From Aquabacter sp040049275 (GTDB taxonomy: Bacteria > Pseudomonadota > Alphaproteobacteria > Rhizobiales > Xanthobacteraceae), in NCBI RefSeq assembly GCF_040049275.1, contig NZ_JBDZDT010000012.1, positions 124,001 to 188,000 of the forward strand: 64,000 nt of DNA. The letters are read 5' to 3'. Positions 8,280 through 15,305 of the stretch are shown piece after piece. Position 1 is the first letter of the stretch. Every line of letters begins with the position of its first letter. Both the position numbers and the translations under genes were made by a program. The notes beneath the pieces were generated by a model. That model had not been told where the DNA came from. It saw nothing but the letters and a program-made list of their open reading frames with translations, and ran no database searches.

Positions 8280-9188
8280 ATGCCCCGCGATCCCCTGTCC
8301 CAGATCCTCGAACTCATCGACGCCCGCGCGATCTATGCCGGTGGTTTCATCGGTGGCGGCCGGTGGGCCATCCGCTTTCCGCCGCCGCGCAAGATCAAGT
8401 TCTTTGCCATCGGCCGCGGTAGCTGCTTCTTCGCCCTCGACGGGGTCGAGCAGCCCTTTCGGCTCGTCCCTGGCGACATCTTCCTGCTGACGCGCGATGC
8501 TGGTTTCACGGTGGCGAGTGACCTCTCGGCGCCTGCCCGCCTCTCGTCTGAGGTGTTCGCGGGAGCCGGTGCCTCGATCATCCCAGTGGGAGAGGGCGAC
8601 GACTTCCTGTTCCTCGGCGGCCATCTCGATACTGACCACGCTGGTGGGCGCCTGATGGTGGAAAGCCTGCCGGATTTCGTTCATCTCTCGGGTGCGGAGA
8701 GCGACGCGGATCGGCTGGGCGCGCTGATCCGCGAGTTGGTCGCGGAAGCCGCCGACAACGCACCGGGCGCGCAGATGGCGTGCTCCAGCCTCGCTCATCT
8801 CTTGATGATCCAAATCCTGCGGCGGCATCTGTCAGACGGCGCGGCGATGGAGACCGGTTGGCTGCGCGCGGCCTGTGATCCCAGGCTCGTTCCCGCCCTC
8901 CAACTTATGCACGCCGACCCTGCGCGGCGCTGGCAACTCGCCGATCTCGCGCGGGCGGCCGCTATGTCCCGCACGGCGTTTGCCACCCATTTCAAGTCGG
9001 TGGCCGGCATACCACCGCTCACCTACCTCACCGAATGGCGCATGCGCCAGGCCGACCGTGCCTTACGCCGGCAAGGCAGCTCGGTGGCGGAGGTGGCGAA
9101 CACGGTGGGCTACGGTTCGGAGGCCGCGTTCAGTACGGCCTTCAAGCGTGTCATGGGGCGCTCACCCCGGCGCGGTGTGCAGATATGA
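8280..9188 (+). CDS. AraC-family transcriptional regulator
   Basis: A 302-residue activator-type regulator. The N-terminal cupin-like ligand domain (..GSCFFALDGVEQPFRLVPGDIFLL..) belongs to the AraC_binding_2/cupin_6 group often found beside SDR genes. The C-terminal 100 residues form two helix-turn-helix units (..WQLADLARAAAMSRTAFATHF.., ..VAEVANTVGYGSEAAFSTAF..) ending in the typical GRSPRR. The start ATG at 8280 was chosen because it leaves a sensible 91-base divergent promoter with the SDR. It likely controls that gene in response to a small hydrophobic or aldehyde-type ligand. Confidence 0.88.
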   Translation: MPRDPLSQILELIDARAIYAGGFIGGGRWAIRFPPPRKIKFFAIGRGSCFFALDGVEQPFRLVPGDIFLLTRDAGFTVASDLSAPARLSSEVFAGAGASIIPVGEGDDFLFLGGHLDTDHAGGRLMVESLPDFVHLSGAESDADRLGALIRELVAEAADNAPGAQMACSSLAHLLMIQILRRHLSDGAAMETGWLRAACDPRLVPALQLMHADPARRWQLADLARAAAMSRTAFATHFKSVAGIPPLTYLTEWRMRQADRALRRQGSSVAEVANTVGYGSEAAFSTAFKRVMGRSPRRGVQI

Positions 9189-9616
9189 TGCCGGCGTGAT
9201 GAGGATATCGCCGGCCCTCTCATTTCGTCATGGCTAGACTGGATTAGGCGATCAACGCCCACGGCCAGACGCGATGTTGCTCCAGTTGGCGCATACGGAG
9301 CGGGACAGCCCCTGTCGTTCCATCACGCCGCGCCGGATGACAAGGCGTGTCGCCGAAAAGGTCTCGATCAAGGTGGGTCCACGGAACAGCGGGGAATGTC
9401 GCGCGGCCAGTCACTATTCGTGGTCCGAGCCAATGGCTCCTCAGCGCCCAGGGTCATGACATCCGCGATGAGCTTTTGAAAATTAACGATCTTCACCGTC
9501 CCGCGCGCCCCGGACGTTCGGTGTAACAAATCTGGCGTAACCGACGAACTAGGTGCGTGAGAGACACCATATCGTGTTGTGGCACGGCGCAGAGGACGTC
9601 GGAAGGAGGAGGCTCT
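9189..9616. other. 428-base region between araC-like gene and NrsF locus
   Basis: No gene could be recognised. The 3' part holds a SigF-type promoter candidate (9523-9548) and the leader of the small coupled ORF at 9617, with a strong AAGGAGGAGG at 9603-9612. Confidence 0.4.
9523..9548 (+). promoter_or_regulatory. Candidate SigF-type ECF promoter (GTAACA-N16-CGAA)
   Basis: GTAACA at 9523-9528, a 16-base spacer and CGAA at 9545-9548. The reported consensus for the Caulobacter SigF regulon is GTAACC-N16-CGAA, so spacing and nine of ten bases agree. It points at the nrsF-like gene at 9721 and its small coupled ORF, and resembles the site before bufA at 12629-12654. Confidence 0.6.
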
Positions 9617-9724
9617 TTGTTTCAGGCGAGCGGCTTTCGCTTGAGCGTCTATCGCGTCGGCACGCAGCCGCAGTGGGCGCGCGTGCCGTCATTTTGTGCT
9701 CATGCCGTGGACAATCCGCGGTGA
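9617..9724 (+). CDS. Possible 35-residue leader ORF coupled to the nrsF-like gene
   Basis: A TTG codon at 9617 lies 4 bases after a very strong AAGGAGGAGG (9603-9612). The frame runs 35 codons and its TGA (9722-9724) overlaps the GTG of the downstream nrsF-like gene (GTGA). No family is recognised; one Cys and several basic residues are visible. The ribosome binding site and overlap suggest translational coupling. An alternative is that this frame is the broken 5' end of an older gene. Confidence 0.35.
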   Translation: MFQASGFRLSVYRVGTQPQWARVPSFCAHAVDNPR

Positions 9725-10371
9725 CGAGGGCGAAGTCGGAAACCATCATCGATCTCCTCGTTGCCGATCTCATTCCGATCCGGCCAGGATCACCCGCGCG
9801 CTACATCGGGGCTGGATTGATATTGGGCATGCTCGTGTCATCGGCCGTGGTCCTGCTTGCATGGGGCCCCAGGTCAGACTGGAACGAGGCTCTTTTCCGT
9901 ATCTCTTTCTGGATGAAGGCAGCCTTCACGGCCACGCTTAGCCTTTCTGGATATGCAGCCTTGCTGAAGCTCGCGCGGCCGGAATGCACCGCGCCATTGG
10001 CGGCACGCGCCATTGGAACGACGATCCTTGTCATGGGCATCACAGCCGGGCTGCAACTGGCTTTGGCTCAGCCGGGCGCGCGCCTTCCCCTCGTTTTCGG
10101 CGCGACGTCGGGGATATGCAGCTGGCTGATCATGGCACTTTCGGCGCCGATCCTGTGTGGGACCCTATTGGCCCTGCGATTCACAGCGCCCACGCGGCTC
10201 CGCCTGACGGGAGCGTCGGCCGGGCTGACCGCGGGAGCGCTTTCCGCCGCGGTCTATGCGATCGCCTGCGATGAATCCGGCATGCCGTTCGTGTTTCTCT
10301 GGTATGGGCTCGCAATCACCGCCGTGTCGCTCTTCGGCGCGGTGATCGGGCCGCGGCTGTTGCGATGGTGA
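9721..10371 (+). CDS. nrsF: NrsF-like anti-sigma factor (DUF1109), second copy
   Basis: A 216-residue protein of six predicted membrane helices with a short cytoplasmic N-terminus (..KSETIIDLLVADLIPIRP..) and the family ending ..GPRLLRW. The same architecture and ending occur in the copy at 10381-11016. NrsF binds SigF at the inner membrane and releases it under heavy-metal stress in Caulobacter, where a pair of membrane Cys residues matters; Cys residues are present in the membrane region here (..GICSWLIM.., ..PILCGTLL.., ..IACDESG..). The GTG at 9721 is chosen from alignment with the paralogue. The frame is open upstream to 9553, but that extension looks unlike the family. It converges on the other copy with only 9 bases between the stops. 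Confidence 0.8.
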   Translation: MTRAKSETIIDLLVADLIPIRPGSPARYIGAGLILGMLVSSAVVLLAWGPRSDWNEALFRISFWMKAAFTATLSLSGYAALLKLARPECTAPLAARAIGTTILVMGITAGLQLALAQPGARLPLVFGATSGICSWLIMALSAPILCGTLLALRFTAPTRLRLTGASAGLTAGALSAAVYAIACDESGMPFVFLWYGLAITAVSLFGAVIGPRLLRW

Positions 10372-10380
10372 ACGCCGCCG

Positions 10381-11016
10381 CTACCAGCGCAGCAGGCGTG
10401 AGCCGGCGACATAACCTACACCGGTCACGAGCGCGGTGGCGATGGAATACCAGGTCGCCACGAAAAGCGGGCTGTCGTCGGGGCAGTGGATGGCATAGAG
10501 TGTCGCCGCCATCCCGCTTGCCGCAAGGCCCGCGATGGCACCGGCAAGCCCCGGACGCGCTGGTGCACCCCCACGCAGCGCGAACAGCAGGAAAGCCAAG
10601 GGCGCGACAGCCAGCGTCGGGATGACGACAAGGCAGAAGACGGCGTTCTGGCCGACGAGGCGCACGCCCCACAGGCTCTCCGGCGTCACGAACAGCTCCG
10701 CCGCGACCGCTATCCCCAGTGCAATGGTAAGGGCGGCAAAGGCGATGCCCCATGGGGCAAGGCGCGCCTCCGGCCGGCCGACCTGCGAGACTGCGGCGGC
10801 GGAAATGCAGAACAAAGCAAAGACTAGAAGAACCTTGAACAGGAAGCGGACCGTCTGCCCGGCGGACAGGACATCCGGCCGGATACCAACGCGCGCCGCG
10901 AACAGGCCGGTCGCCACCGCCATTCCCAAAAGGAAGGCCAACAGGAGGCGCCCCAAGAGCTTGTCGCGGACGGGGGCATCCTGGGCGAGCAGTCCGATGA
11001 GTTCGTCCGTCTTCAC
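10381..11016 (-). CDS. nrsF: NrsF anti-sigma factor (DUF1109), partner of the adjacent SigF
   Basis: A 211-residue six-helix membrane protein starting MKTDELIGLLAQDAPV and ending ..GSRLLRW, the DUF1109/NrsF pattern. Its ATG overlaps the sigF stop (positions 11013-11016), the standard sigF-nrsF arrangement, so this copy is the more likely cognate anti-sigma factor. Membrane or near-membrane Cys residues (..FALFCISAAA.., ..NAVFCLVVIP.., ..AIHCPDDSP..) could sense chromate, cadmium or copper by analogy with Caulobacter; that is inference. Confidence 0.88.
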   Translation of the reverse strand: MKTDELIGLLAQDAPVRDKLLGRLLLAFLLGMAVATGLFAARVGIRPDVLSAGQTVRFLFKVLLVFALFCISAAAVSQVGRPEARLAPWGIAFAALTIALGIAVAAELFVTPESLWGVRLVGQNAVFCLVVIPTLAVAPLAFLLFALRGGAPARPGLAGAIAGLAASGMAATLYAIHCPDDSPLFVATWYSIATALVTGVGYVAGSRLLRW

Positions 11017-11567
11017 GTCTGTCCTCGATAAGCTGCGGCCAGCGCCCGCAGTGCCCGGTGAAGGGCGACCCGAACGGCGCCCTCGGTCATGTTGAGGCGG
11101 CCCGCAGTCTCACGAACGCTGGATCCGTCCCTCGAGATAGAGCGCACGATGTCCTGTTGCACCCCCTTCAGCCGGTCGATCATGCGATCGATGTCGTAAG
11201 CCTGTAAACCATCGTCATCTTCGGGCGCCGCGAGCGCCTCGACGACATCCTCAATGGGGACGGTCGGGCGGCGCCCCTTCTGGCGCAGCACATCCACCAG
11301 CTTGTTGCGCACGATGGCGGAGAGCCAGGGACCGACCGGGCGGGATGTATCCCACGTCCCGCGCTTCAGATGCACGGCAAGAAGCACTTCCTGCACGATG
11401 TCCTCGATATCGTCCTGGCTTCCGCCGAAAGCCCGGGAATGGCGATGGGCCATCGCCCGCAGGTGCGGCGTAACCGCATCCAGGAACCGGCGATAGGCGG
11501 TCGCATCGCCGGCCATGGCCGATCTCAGCCAGCCGGACCACTGCGCTTCACGCTCCGAGAGGCTCAT
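11013..11567 (-). CDS. sigF: ECF RNA polymerase sigma factor, SigF type
   Basis: A 184-residue ECF sigma factor. Region 2 (..DDIEDIVQEVLLAVHLKR..WLSAIVRNKLVDVLRQKGRR) recognises the -10 element, and region 4 (..RETAGRLNMTEGAVRVALHRALRAL..) carries the helix-turn-helix for the -35 element. Coupling to nrsF by a 4-base overlap identifies the ECF group seen in Caulobacter SigF. It probably drives the bufferin operon at 12704-15260 and the second nrsF-like gene, both preceded by SigF-like sites. No matching promoter was found directly upstream of sigF itself. Confidence 0.9.
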   Translation of the reverse strand: MSLSEREAQWSGWLRSAMAGDATAYRRFLDAVTPHLRAMAHRHSRAFGGSQDDIEDIVQEVLLAVHLKRGTWDTSRPVGPWLSAIVRNKLVDVLRQKGRRPTVPIEDVVEALAAPEDDDGLQAYDIDRMIDRLKGVQQDIVRSISRDGSSVRETAGRLNMTEGAVRVALHRALRALAAAYRGQT

Positions 11568-11836
11568 GACCGTCCACTCGGCATGCTGCCTGAAGCGCGC
11601 GACAATCCTGCCGAAGCGGGCAACGGATGCCGCGCCAAATCCGGCAGGTTCTTAGAGAACACGCGCATGCCGCGGCACCATCCGCCTACAAATGCCATTC
11701 GACAGGTCGGGCCTTTTGCTCCCAGAACGAATGATTGCCGGAGTTTTAGAATGATTGCTCGCTAATGCAAGGTTGCCCACGGCGGCGCATCCTCCAACAC
11801 CACATCTGGAGCGCGCATTTGTCGGGTGGGCGTCAT

Positions 11837-12460
11837 TCAGGCGGATTTTCCGTGCGCCCCCAATGACCAGCCACGCTCAGACAAATGATGTTTCGCCGCA
11901 TAGGAGAGCGGCTTGTCCTCAAGCTCGGATTGCAGCGTGTCGTTCCAGCGGTTGAGGAATCCAAAGAGCGAGATCACCGAGACAATCTCGACAATCTCCT
12001 CGCTGGAATAGAAAGTCTTCAAGGCCTCGAAGTCCGCATCCTCGACGGCGTTGGGAACCATCGCCGCGCCCATCGCGACGCGGAGTGCGGCACGCTCGGC
12101 TTCGGAAAAAAGCGGGCTGCTCTCGAACTCCCATACGGCGTCGATCTTCTCCTTCTGGTCGACGGCAACCGGGAGCCCATCCGCATTGGCGACCGCATGG
12201 AGCATGCAGTAGTTGCAGCCCGCCGCCCGGCTGGCCACATGGGCCACCATCCATTTCAGCACCGTTGGCACCTTGCGATCCACGCGCAGCACTGCATAGG
12301 CGAGATTGCTGAAGGCGCGGACGATATCAGGCACATGGGCCATCATGAGCCAGGCGTTCGGCACCGTGCCGCCCTGCTGCTCCACGCGGGAGAAGAGAGG
12401 CTCCAGTTCGCTAAGCTCGCTACGCGGAATCATTGGCAGCCGAGACATTCCCGTCCTCAT
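11837..12460 (-). CDS. AhpD-like carboxymuconolactone decarboxylase-family protein
   Basis: A 207-residue protein of the CMD/AhpD fold with the redox motif CNYCMLHA (CxxC followed by His) in the middle, and a C-terminal helical part (..VISLFGFLNRWND..) common to the peroxidase-related subgroup. AhpD-like proteins relay electrons to peroxide-reducing enzymes. The gene diverges from bufA; a near-palindrome (12470-12503) just upstream of its start looks like an operator. Its place between sigF and the bufferin operon suggests a thiol or peroxide-stress role, by inference. Confidence 0.85.
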   Translation of the reverse strand: MRTGMSRLPMIPRSELSELEPLFSRVEQQGGTVPNAWLMMAHVPDIVRAFSNLAYAVLRVDRKVPTVLKWMVAHVASRAAGCNYCMLHAVANADGLPVAVDQKEKIDAVWEFESSPLFSEAERAALRVAMGAAMVPNAVEDADFEALKTFYSSEEIVEIVSVISLFGFLNRWNDTLQSELEDKPLSYAAKHHLSERGWSLGAHGKSA

Positions 12461-12469
12461 GAAGGTCTG

Positions 12470-12503
12470 GATTGGATTGATCCTAGTTTTGGATCATTCA
12501 ATC
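12470..12503. promoter_or_regulatory. Near-palindromic operator upstream of the AhpD-like gene
   Basis: GATTGGATTGATCC at 12470-12483 and GGATCATTCAATC at 12491-12503 are inverted repeats with one base missing, 10 bases from the ATG at 12460. The position fits a repressor site (MarR-, TetR- or LysR-like). The regulator is not identifiable here. Confidence 0.4.
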
Positions 12504-12628
12504 TAAAATGCGGTCCCCTGTCGAGGCCATTTCCCGGTGCCGATGGCCACACTATCGGCCCCGCGCCCCGGGGCGCATCGCCGCGTATCTCCTCGGCAAG
12601 CAGCAGCGCGAAAAATCTCGCTGGCCCT

Positions 12629-12654
12629 GTAACAGGCCCGCCCGCCCCTCCGTA
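12629..12654 (+). promoter_or_regulatory. Candidate SigF-type ECF promoter of the bufferin operon (GTAACA-N16-CGTA)
   Basis: GTAACA at 12629-12634, a 16-base spacer and CGTA at 12651-12654, about 50 bases before the bufA start. It has the same -35-like half and spacing as the site at 9523-9548 and is close to the reported Caulobacter SigF consensus GTAACC-N16-CGAA. Confidence 0.65.
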
Positions 12655-12703
12655 TTCCCGTCGTGTCCAGCGTGGGCACCAGCGACCAGATACGGAGAGA
12701 CAG

Positions 12704-13009
12704 ATGTCCGTGAAGACTGTTGTGACCTCAGCCGTCCTTGCCAGCGCGATGGCCGCCGCCCTCGCCTCCATGGCGGGCGCCGCCCCCCTCACAAAGGCAG
12801 AGGCCGACGCGGCCATCGCCGCCAAGAAGGAGAAGTGCTTCGGCGTGGCGCTGAAGGGACAGAACGACTGTGCCGCCGGCCCCGGCACCACCTGCCAGGG
12901 CACCTCGACCGTCGATTTCCAGGGCAATGCCTGGAAGTTCGTGCAGGGCGGCACCTGCACCTCCATCACCTTGCCGAACGGCCAGCACGGCTCCCTGAAG
13001 GCAATCTGA
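12704..13009 (+). CDS. bufA: Bufferin 1 precursor (DUF2282, BufA1)
   Basis: A 101-residue precursor with a Sec-type signal peptide (..TSAVLASAMAAALASMAGAAP..), then a short Cys-rich core with EKCFGVALKG, NDCAAG, TTCQGT and GGTCTSI, i.e. four Cys residues. DUF2282 proteins were recently described as bufferins: ribosomally made peptides whose Cys residues are converted to copper-binding thiooxazole groups by a DUF692 (MNIO) enzyme with a DUF2063 partner, and which buffer periplasmic copper. Both partner genes follow directly. A ribosome binding site (GGAGAGA) precedes the ATG, and a SigF-type promoter lies upstream. Confidence 0.9.
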   Translation: MSVKTVVTSAVLASAMAAALASMAGAAPLTKAEADAAIAAKKEKCFGVALKGQNDCAAGPGTTCQGTSTVDFQGNAWKFVQGGTCTSITLPNGQHGSLKAI

Positions 13010-13055
13010 GCGCCCAGCTCCCGATCAACCGATCGCCGGAAGGCGGAGGCATGCC

Positions 13056-13979
13056 ATGAACGCAAAAGCCGAATTCCACGTCGCGTCCGCGGCACAGGCC
13101 CTCCGTCTCCCGGCGCATTCGGTCGCGGGTGAGGCCGGCACCAGCTTCAAGCACGAACACCTCGCGGCGATCTTCGCCGACGGAAAGCCGAAAGGTTTCT
13201 TCGAGGTCCATGCGGAGAACTATATGGGCGCGGGCGGTCCGCCCCATCGCGCGCTGGAGGCCATCCGCCGCGACAACCCGGTCTCGCTGCACGGCGTGTG
13301 CATGTCGATCGGCGGCCCCCAGCCCCTGGACAGGGCGCACCTCGCCCGGTTCAAGGCCCTCGTGGATCGCTACGAGCCAGCCCTGGTCTCCGAGCACCTC
13401 GCCTGGTCCACCCACGAGACCACCTTCTTCAACGACCTGCTGCCATTGCCCTACACGCAGGCGACGCTGGACCGGGTCTGCGATCATATCGACGAGGTGC
13501 AGGAGGTGATTGGGCGGCCGATTCTTCTCGAGAACCCCTCCACCTACGTCACCTTCCGGCACTCGACCATGGGCGAGACCGCCTTCATCCGCGCCATCGC
13601 CCGGCGCACCGGATGCGGGCTGCTGCTCGACGTGAACAATGTCTTTGTGTCCGCCACCAATCACGGCTTCTCCGCGCTCGATTACCTTGCGGATTTCCCG
13701 CTCGCCGGCGTCGGCGAGATCCATCTTGCCGGGCATGCCGCGCAGGCCGACGACGAGGGAGAGCTTCTCCTCATCGACAGCCATGACGGGCCCGTCGCAG
13801 ACGCGGTGTGGACGCTGTTCGAGATCGTCATCGGGCGGCGTGGGCCGGTGCCGACCCTCATCGAGTGGGACAGCAACATTCCCGAATGGCCCGTCCTGAA
13901 AGCGGAGGCCGCGGCCGCGAAGGCGATCCTCGACCGCCACGCCCGACGCCTCGCGGGAGATGAGAGCCATGCAGCCTGA
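13056..13979 (+). CDS. bufB: Bufferin-modifying MNIO-family oxidase (DUF692)
   Basis: A 307-residue TIM-barrel multinuclear non-heme iron oxidase. Family landmarks are visible: FFEVHAENYMGAGG near 50, SLHGVCMSIGG near 80, SEHLAWS near 115, LLENPSTYV near 160, LLLDVNNVFVSA near 195 and EIHLAGH near 225. The His, Glu and Asp residues in these motifs bind the iron cluster. Together with BufC it is expected to modify Cys residues of the bufA product in the cytoplasm before export. The stop overlaps the bufC start region, so the genes are coupled. Confidence 0.92.
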   Translation: MNAKAEFHVASAAQALRLPAHSVAGEAGTSFKHEHLAAIFADGKPKGFFEVHAENYMGAGGPPHRALEAIRRDNPVSLHGVCMSIGGPQPLDRAHLARFKALVDRYEPALVSEHLAWSTHETTFFNDLLPLPYTQATLDRVCDHIDEVQEVIGRPILLENPSTYVTFRHSTMGETAFIRAIARRTGCGLLLDVNNVFVSATNHGFSALDYLADFPLAGVGEIHLAGHAAQADDEGELLLIDSHDGPVADAVWTLFEIVIGRRGPVPTLIEWDSNIPEWPVLKAEAAAAKAILDRHARRLAGDESHAA

Positions 13980-14754
13980 TCCTCTGCCCAGCAGCTATGC
14001 CGCCGCTTTCTCGCCGGGGCTAATCGACCCTGGACGCGGGACGCCCGACATCGTTGCGGGACCGAACGGCAAGGCCGCCGTGAAGCGCTACAACGTCTAC
14101 CGCAACAACGTCACGGTGAGCCTGATCGACGCGCTTGCCGCGATCTATCCGGCGGTGCAGCGCATTACAGGCGTGGATTTCTTCCGGGCGATGGCCCGCT
14201 TCCATGTCCGCGAGACCCCACCGGTATCGCCGCTGCTGTTCGAATATGGCCGGGACTTTCCGGCCTTCATCGAAACCTACGAGCACGCCCGGACCATGCC
14301 CTGGCTCGCGGACACGGCCCGCATTGAGCGGGCGTGGCTCGATGCCTATCATGCTGCCGATGCCGAGCCGCTTGGCGCCAGCACCCTTGCTGTTGTGCCA
14401 CCCGACCGGTTCGCGCATGTCACCTTCACGCCGCACCCGGCGACCCGCATCGTCCGCTCGCCCTTCGCCGCCATGACCATCTTCGCCGCCAATCGCGGCG
14501 ACGGGCCCATCGACACCATCGATGCCGGCACACCGGAAGACGCGCTGATCACCCGCCCCGCCCACGAGGTGACGGTGCACCGCCTGCCGCCGGGCGGAGC
14601 GGCGTTCCTCGGCGCGCTCACGTCAGGGCGGCCGCTTGGAGAGGCGGCGGCGGCGGCGATGGAGGAGGCGCCCGGCTTCGACCTCGGTGCCGGGATCGCG
14701 GACATGCTCGCAGCCGGCGTCTTCACAGCCCTCGATCTGGAGGAGATGACATGA
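13969..14754 (+). CDS. bufC: Bufferin biosynthesis partner protein (DUF2063)
   Basis: A 261-residue DUF2063/HvfC-type protein. The N-terminal half (..YRNNVTVSLIDALAAIYPAVQRITG..) is the conserved DNA-binding-like DUF2063 domain that docks the precursor, and the C-terminal half is the partner extension (..VHRLPPGGAAFLGALTSGRPLGEAA..). I chose the ATG at 13969, spaced properly from GGGAG; an ATG at 13960 is also possible. It overlaps bufB and, through ATGA, the DoxX gene. Confidence 0.88.
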   Translation: MQPDPLPSSYAAAFSPGLIDPGRGTPDIVAGPNGKAAVKRYNVYRNNVTVSLIDALAAIYPAVQRITGVDFFRAMARFHVRETPPVSPLLFEYGRDFPAFIETYEHARTMPWLADTARIERAWLDAYHAADAEPLGASTLAVVPPDRFAHVTFTPHPATRIVRSPFAAMTIFAANRGDGPIDTIDAGTPEDALITRPAHEVTVHRLPPGGAAFLGALTSGRPLGEAAAAAMEEAPGFDLGAGIADMLAAGVFTALDLEEMT

Positions 14755-15260
14755 AGACGATCGAACATCAGATGGCCGCCGGACCGGTGGCCGGCAGGCT
14801 CGGCGTCCTGGTAGACCGGGCGGATCGCCTCGTCCGCTGGATCGCGCAGCCTTCCCTCGTCCAGCTCGCGCTGCGGATCGCCCTGGCGGTGCCGTTCTGG
14901 CGCTCCGGCATCCTCAAATGGGACAGCTTCCTCCAGCTCAGCGACACCGCGGTCACGCTCTTCACCGACGAGTTCATGCTGCACCTGCCGGGCGGGCCCT
15001 ATCCGTTCCCCGCCCCCATGCTCACGGCCTTTCTCGCGGCCTGCGGAGAAGTCGGCCTGTCCGCTCTCCTGGTGATGGGGCTCGGCACCCGCTTCGCCGC
15101 GCTCGGCCTCTTGTTCATGACCGCCATTGTCGAGCTGACCGTGCCGGACGGCTGGCCCGTCCACCTCACATGGGCGGCCATGGCGCTCGCAATCATGGCA
15201 GGAGGGCCTGGCCGCATCTCGCTCGATGCCGTGATCGGCACGCTCCGGCGGCCTGCCTGA
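14751..15260 (+). CDS. DoxX-family membrane protein of the bufferin operon
   Basis: A 169-residue protein with four predicted membrane helices and DoxX landmarks (..LALRIALAVPFWRSGILKW.., ..LAACGEVGLSALLVMGLGTRFAALGLL..). DoxX proteins frequently close bufferin operons; their role there is not settled, with a quinone-linked redox function being one idea. Translation is coupled to bufC by an ATGA overlap. Confidence 0.88.
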   Translation: MKTIEHQMAAGPVAGRLGVLVDRADRLVRWIAQPSLVQLALRIALAVPFWRSGILKWDSFLQLSDTAVTLFTDEFMLHLPGGPYPFPAPMLTAFLAACGEVGLSALLVMGLGTRFAALGLLFMTAIVELTVPDGWPVHLTWAAMALAIMAGGPGRISLDAVIGTLRRPA

Positions 15261-15305
15261 GCCGCCTTTTGAACCCGCGCGCGTGATCCAATAGGGGAGA
15301 GTTTC

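Noticed and set aside
9553..9720. N-terminal extension of the nrsF-like protein from a GTG at 9553
   Set aside because: The extension is Arg-rich and unlike DUF1109 N-termini, and it would start within a few bases of the proposed promoter; the GTG at 9721 aligns with the paralogue.
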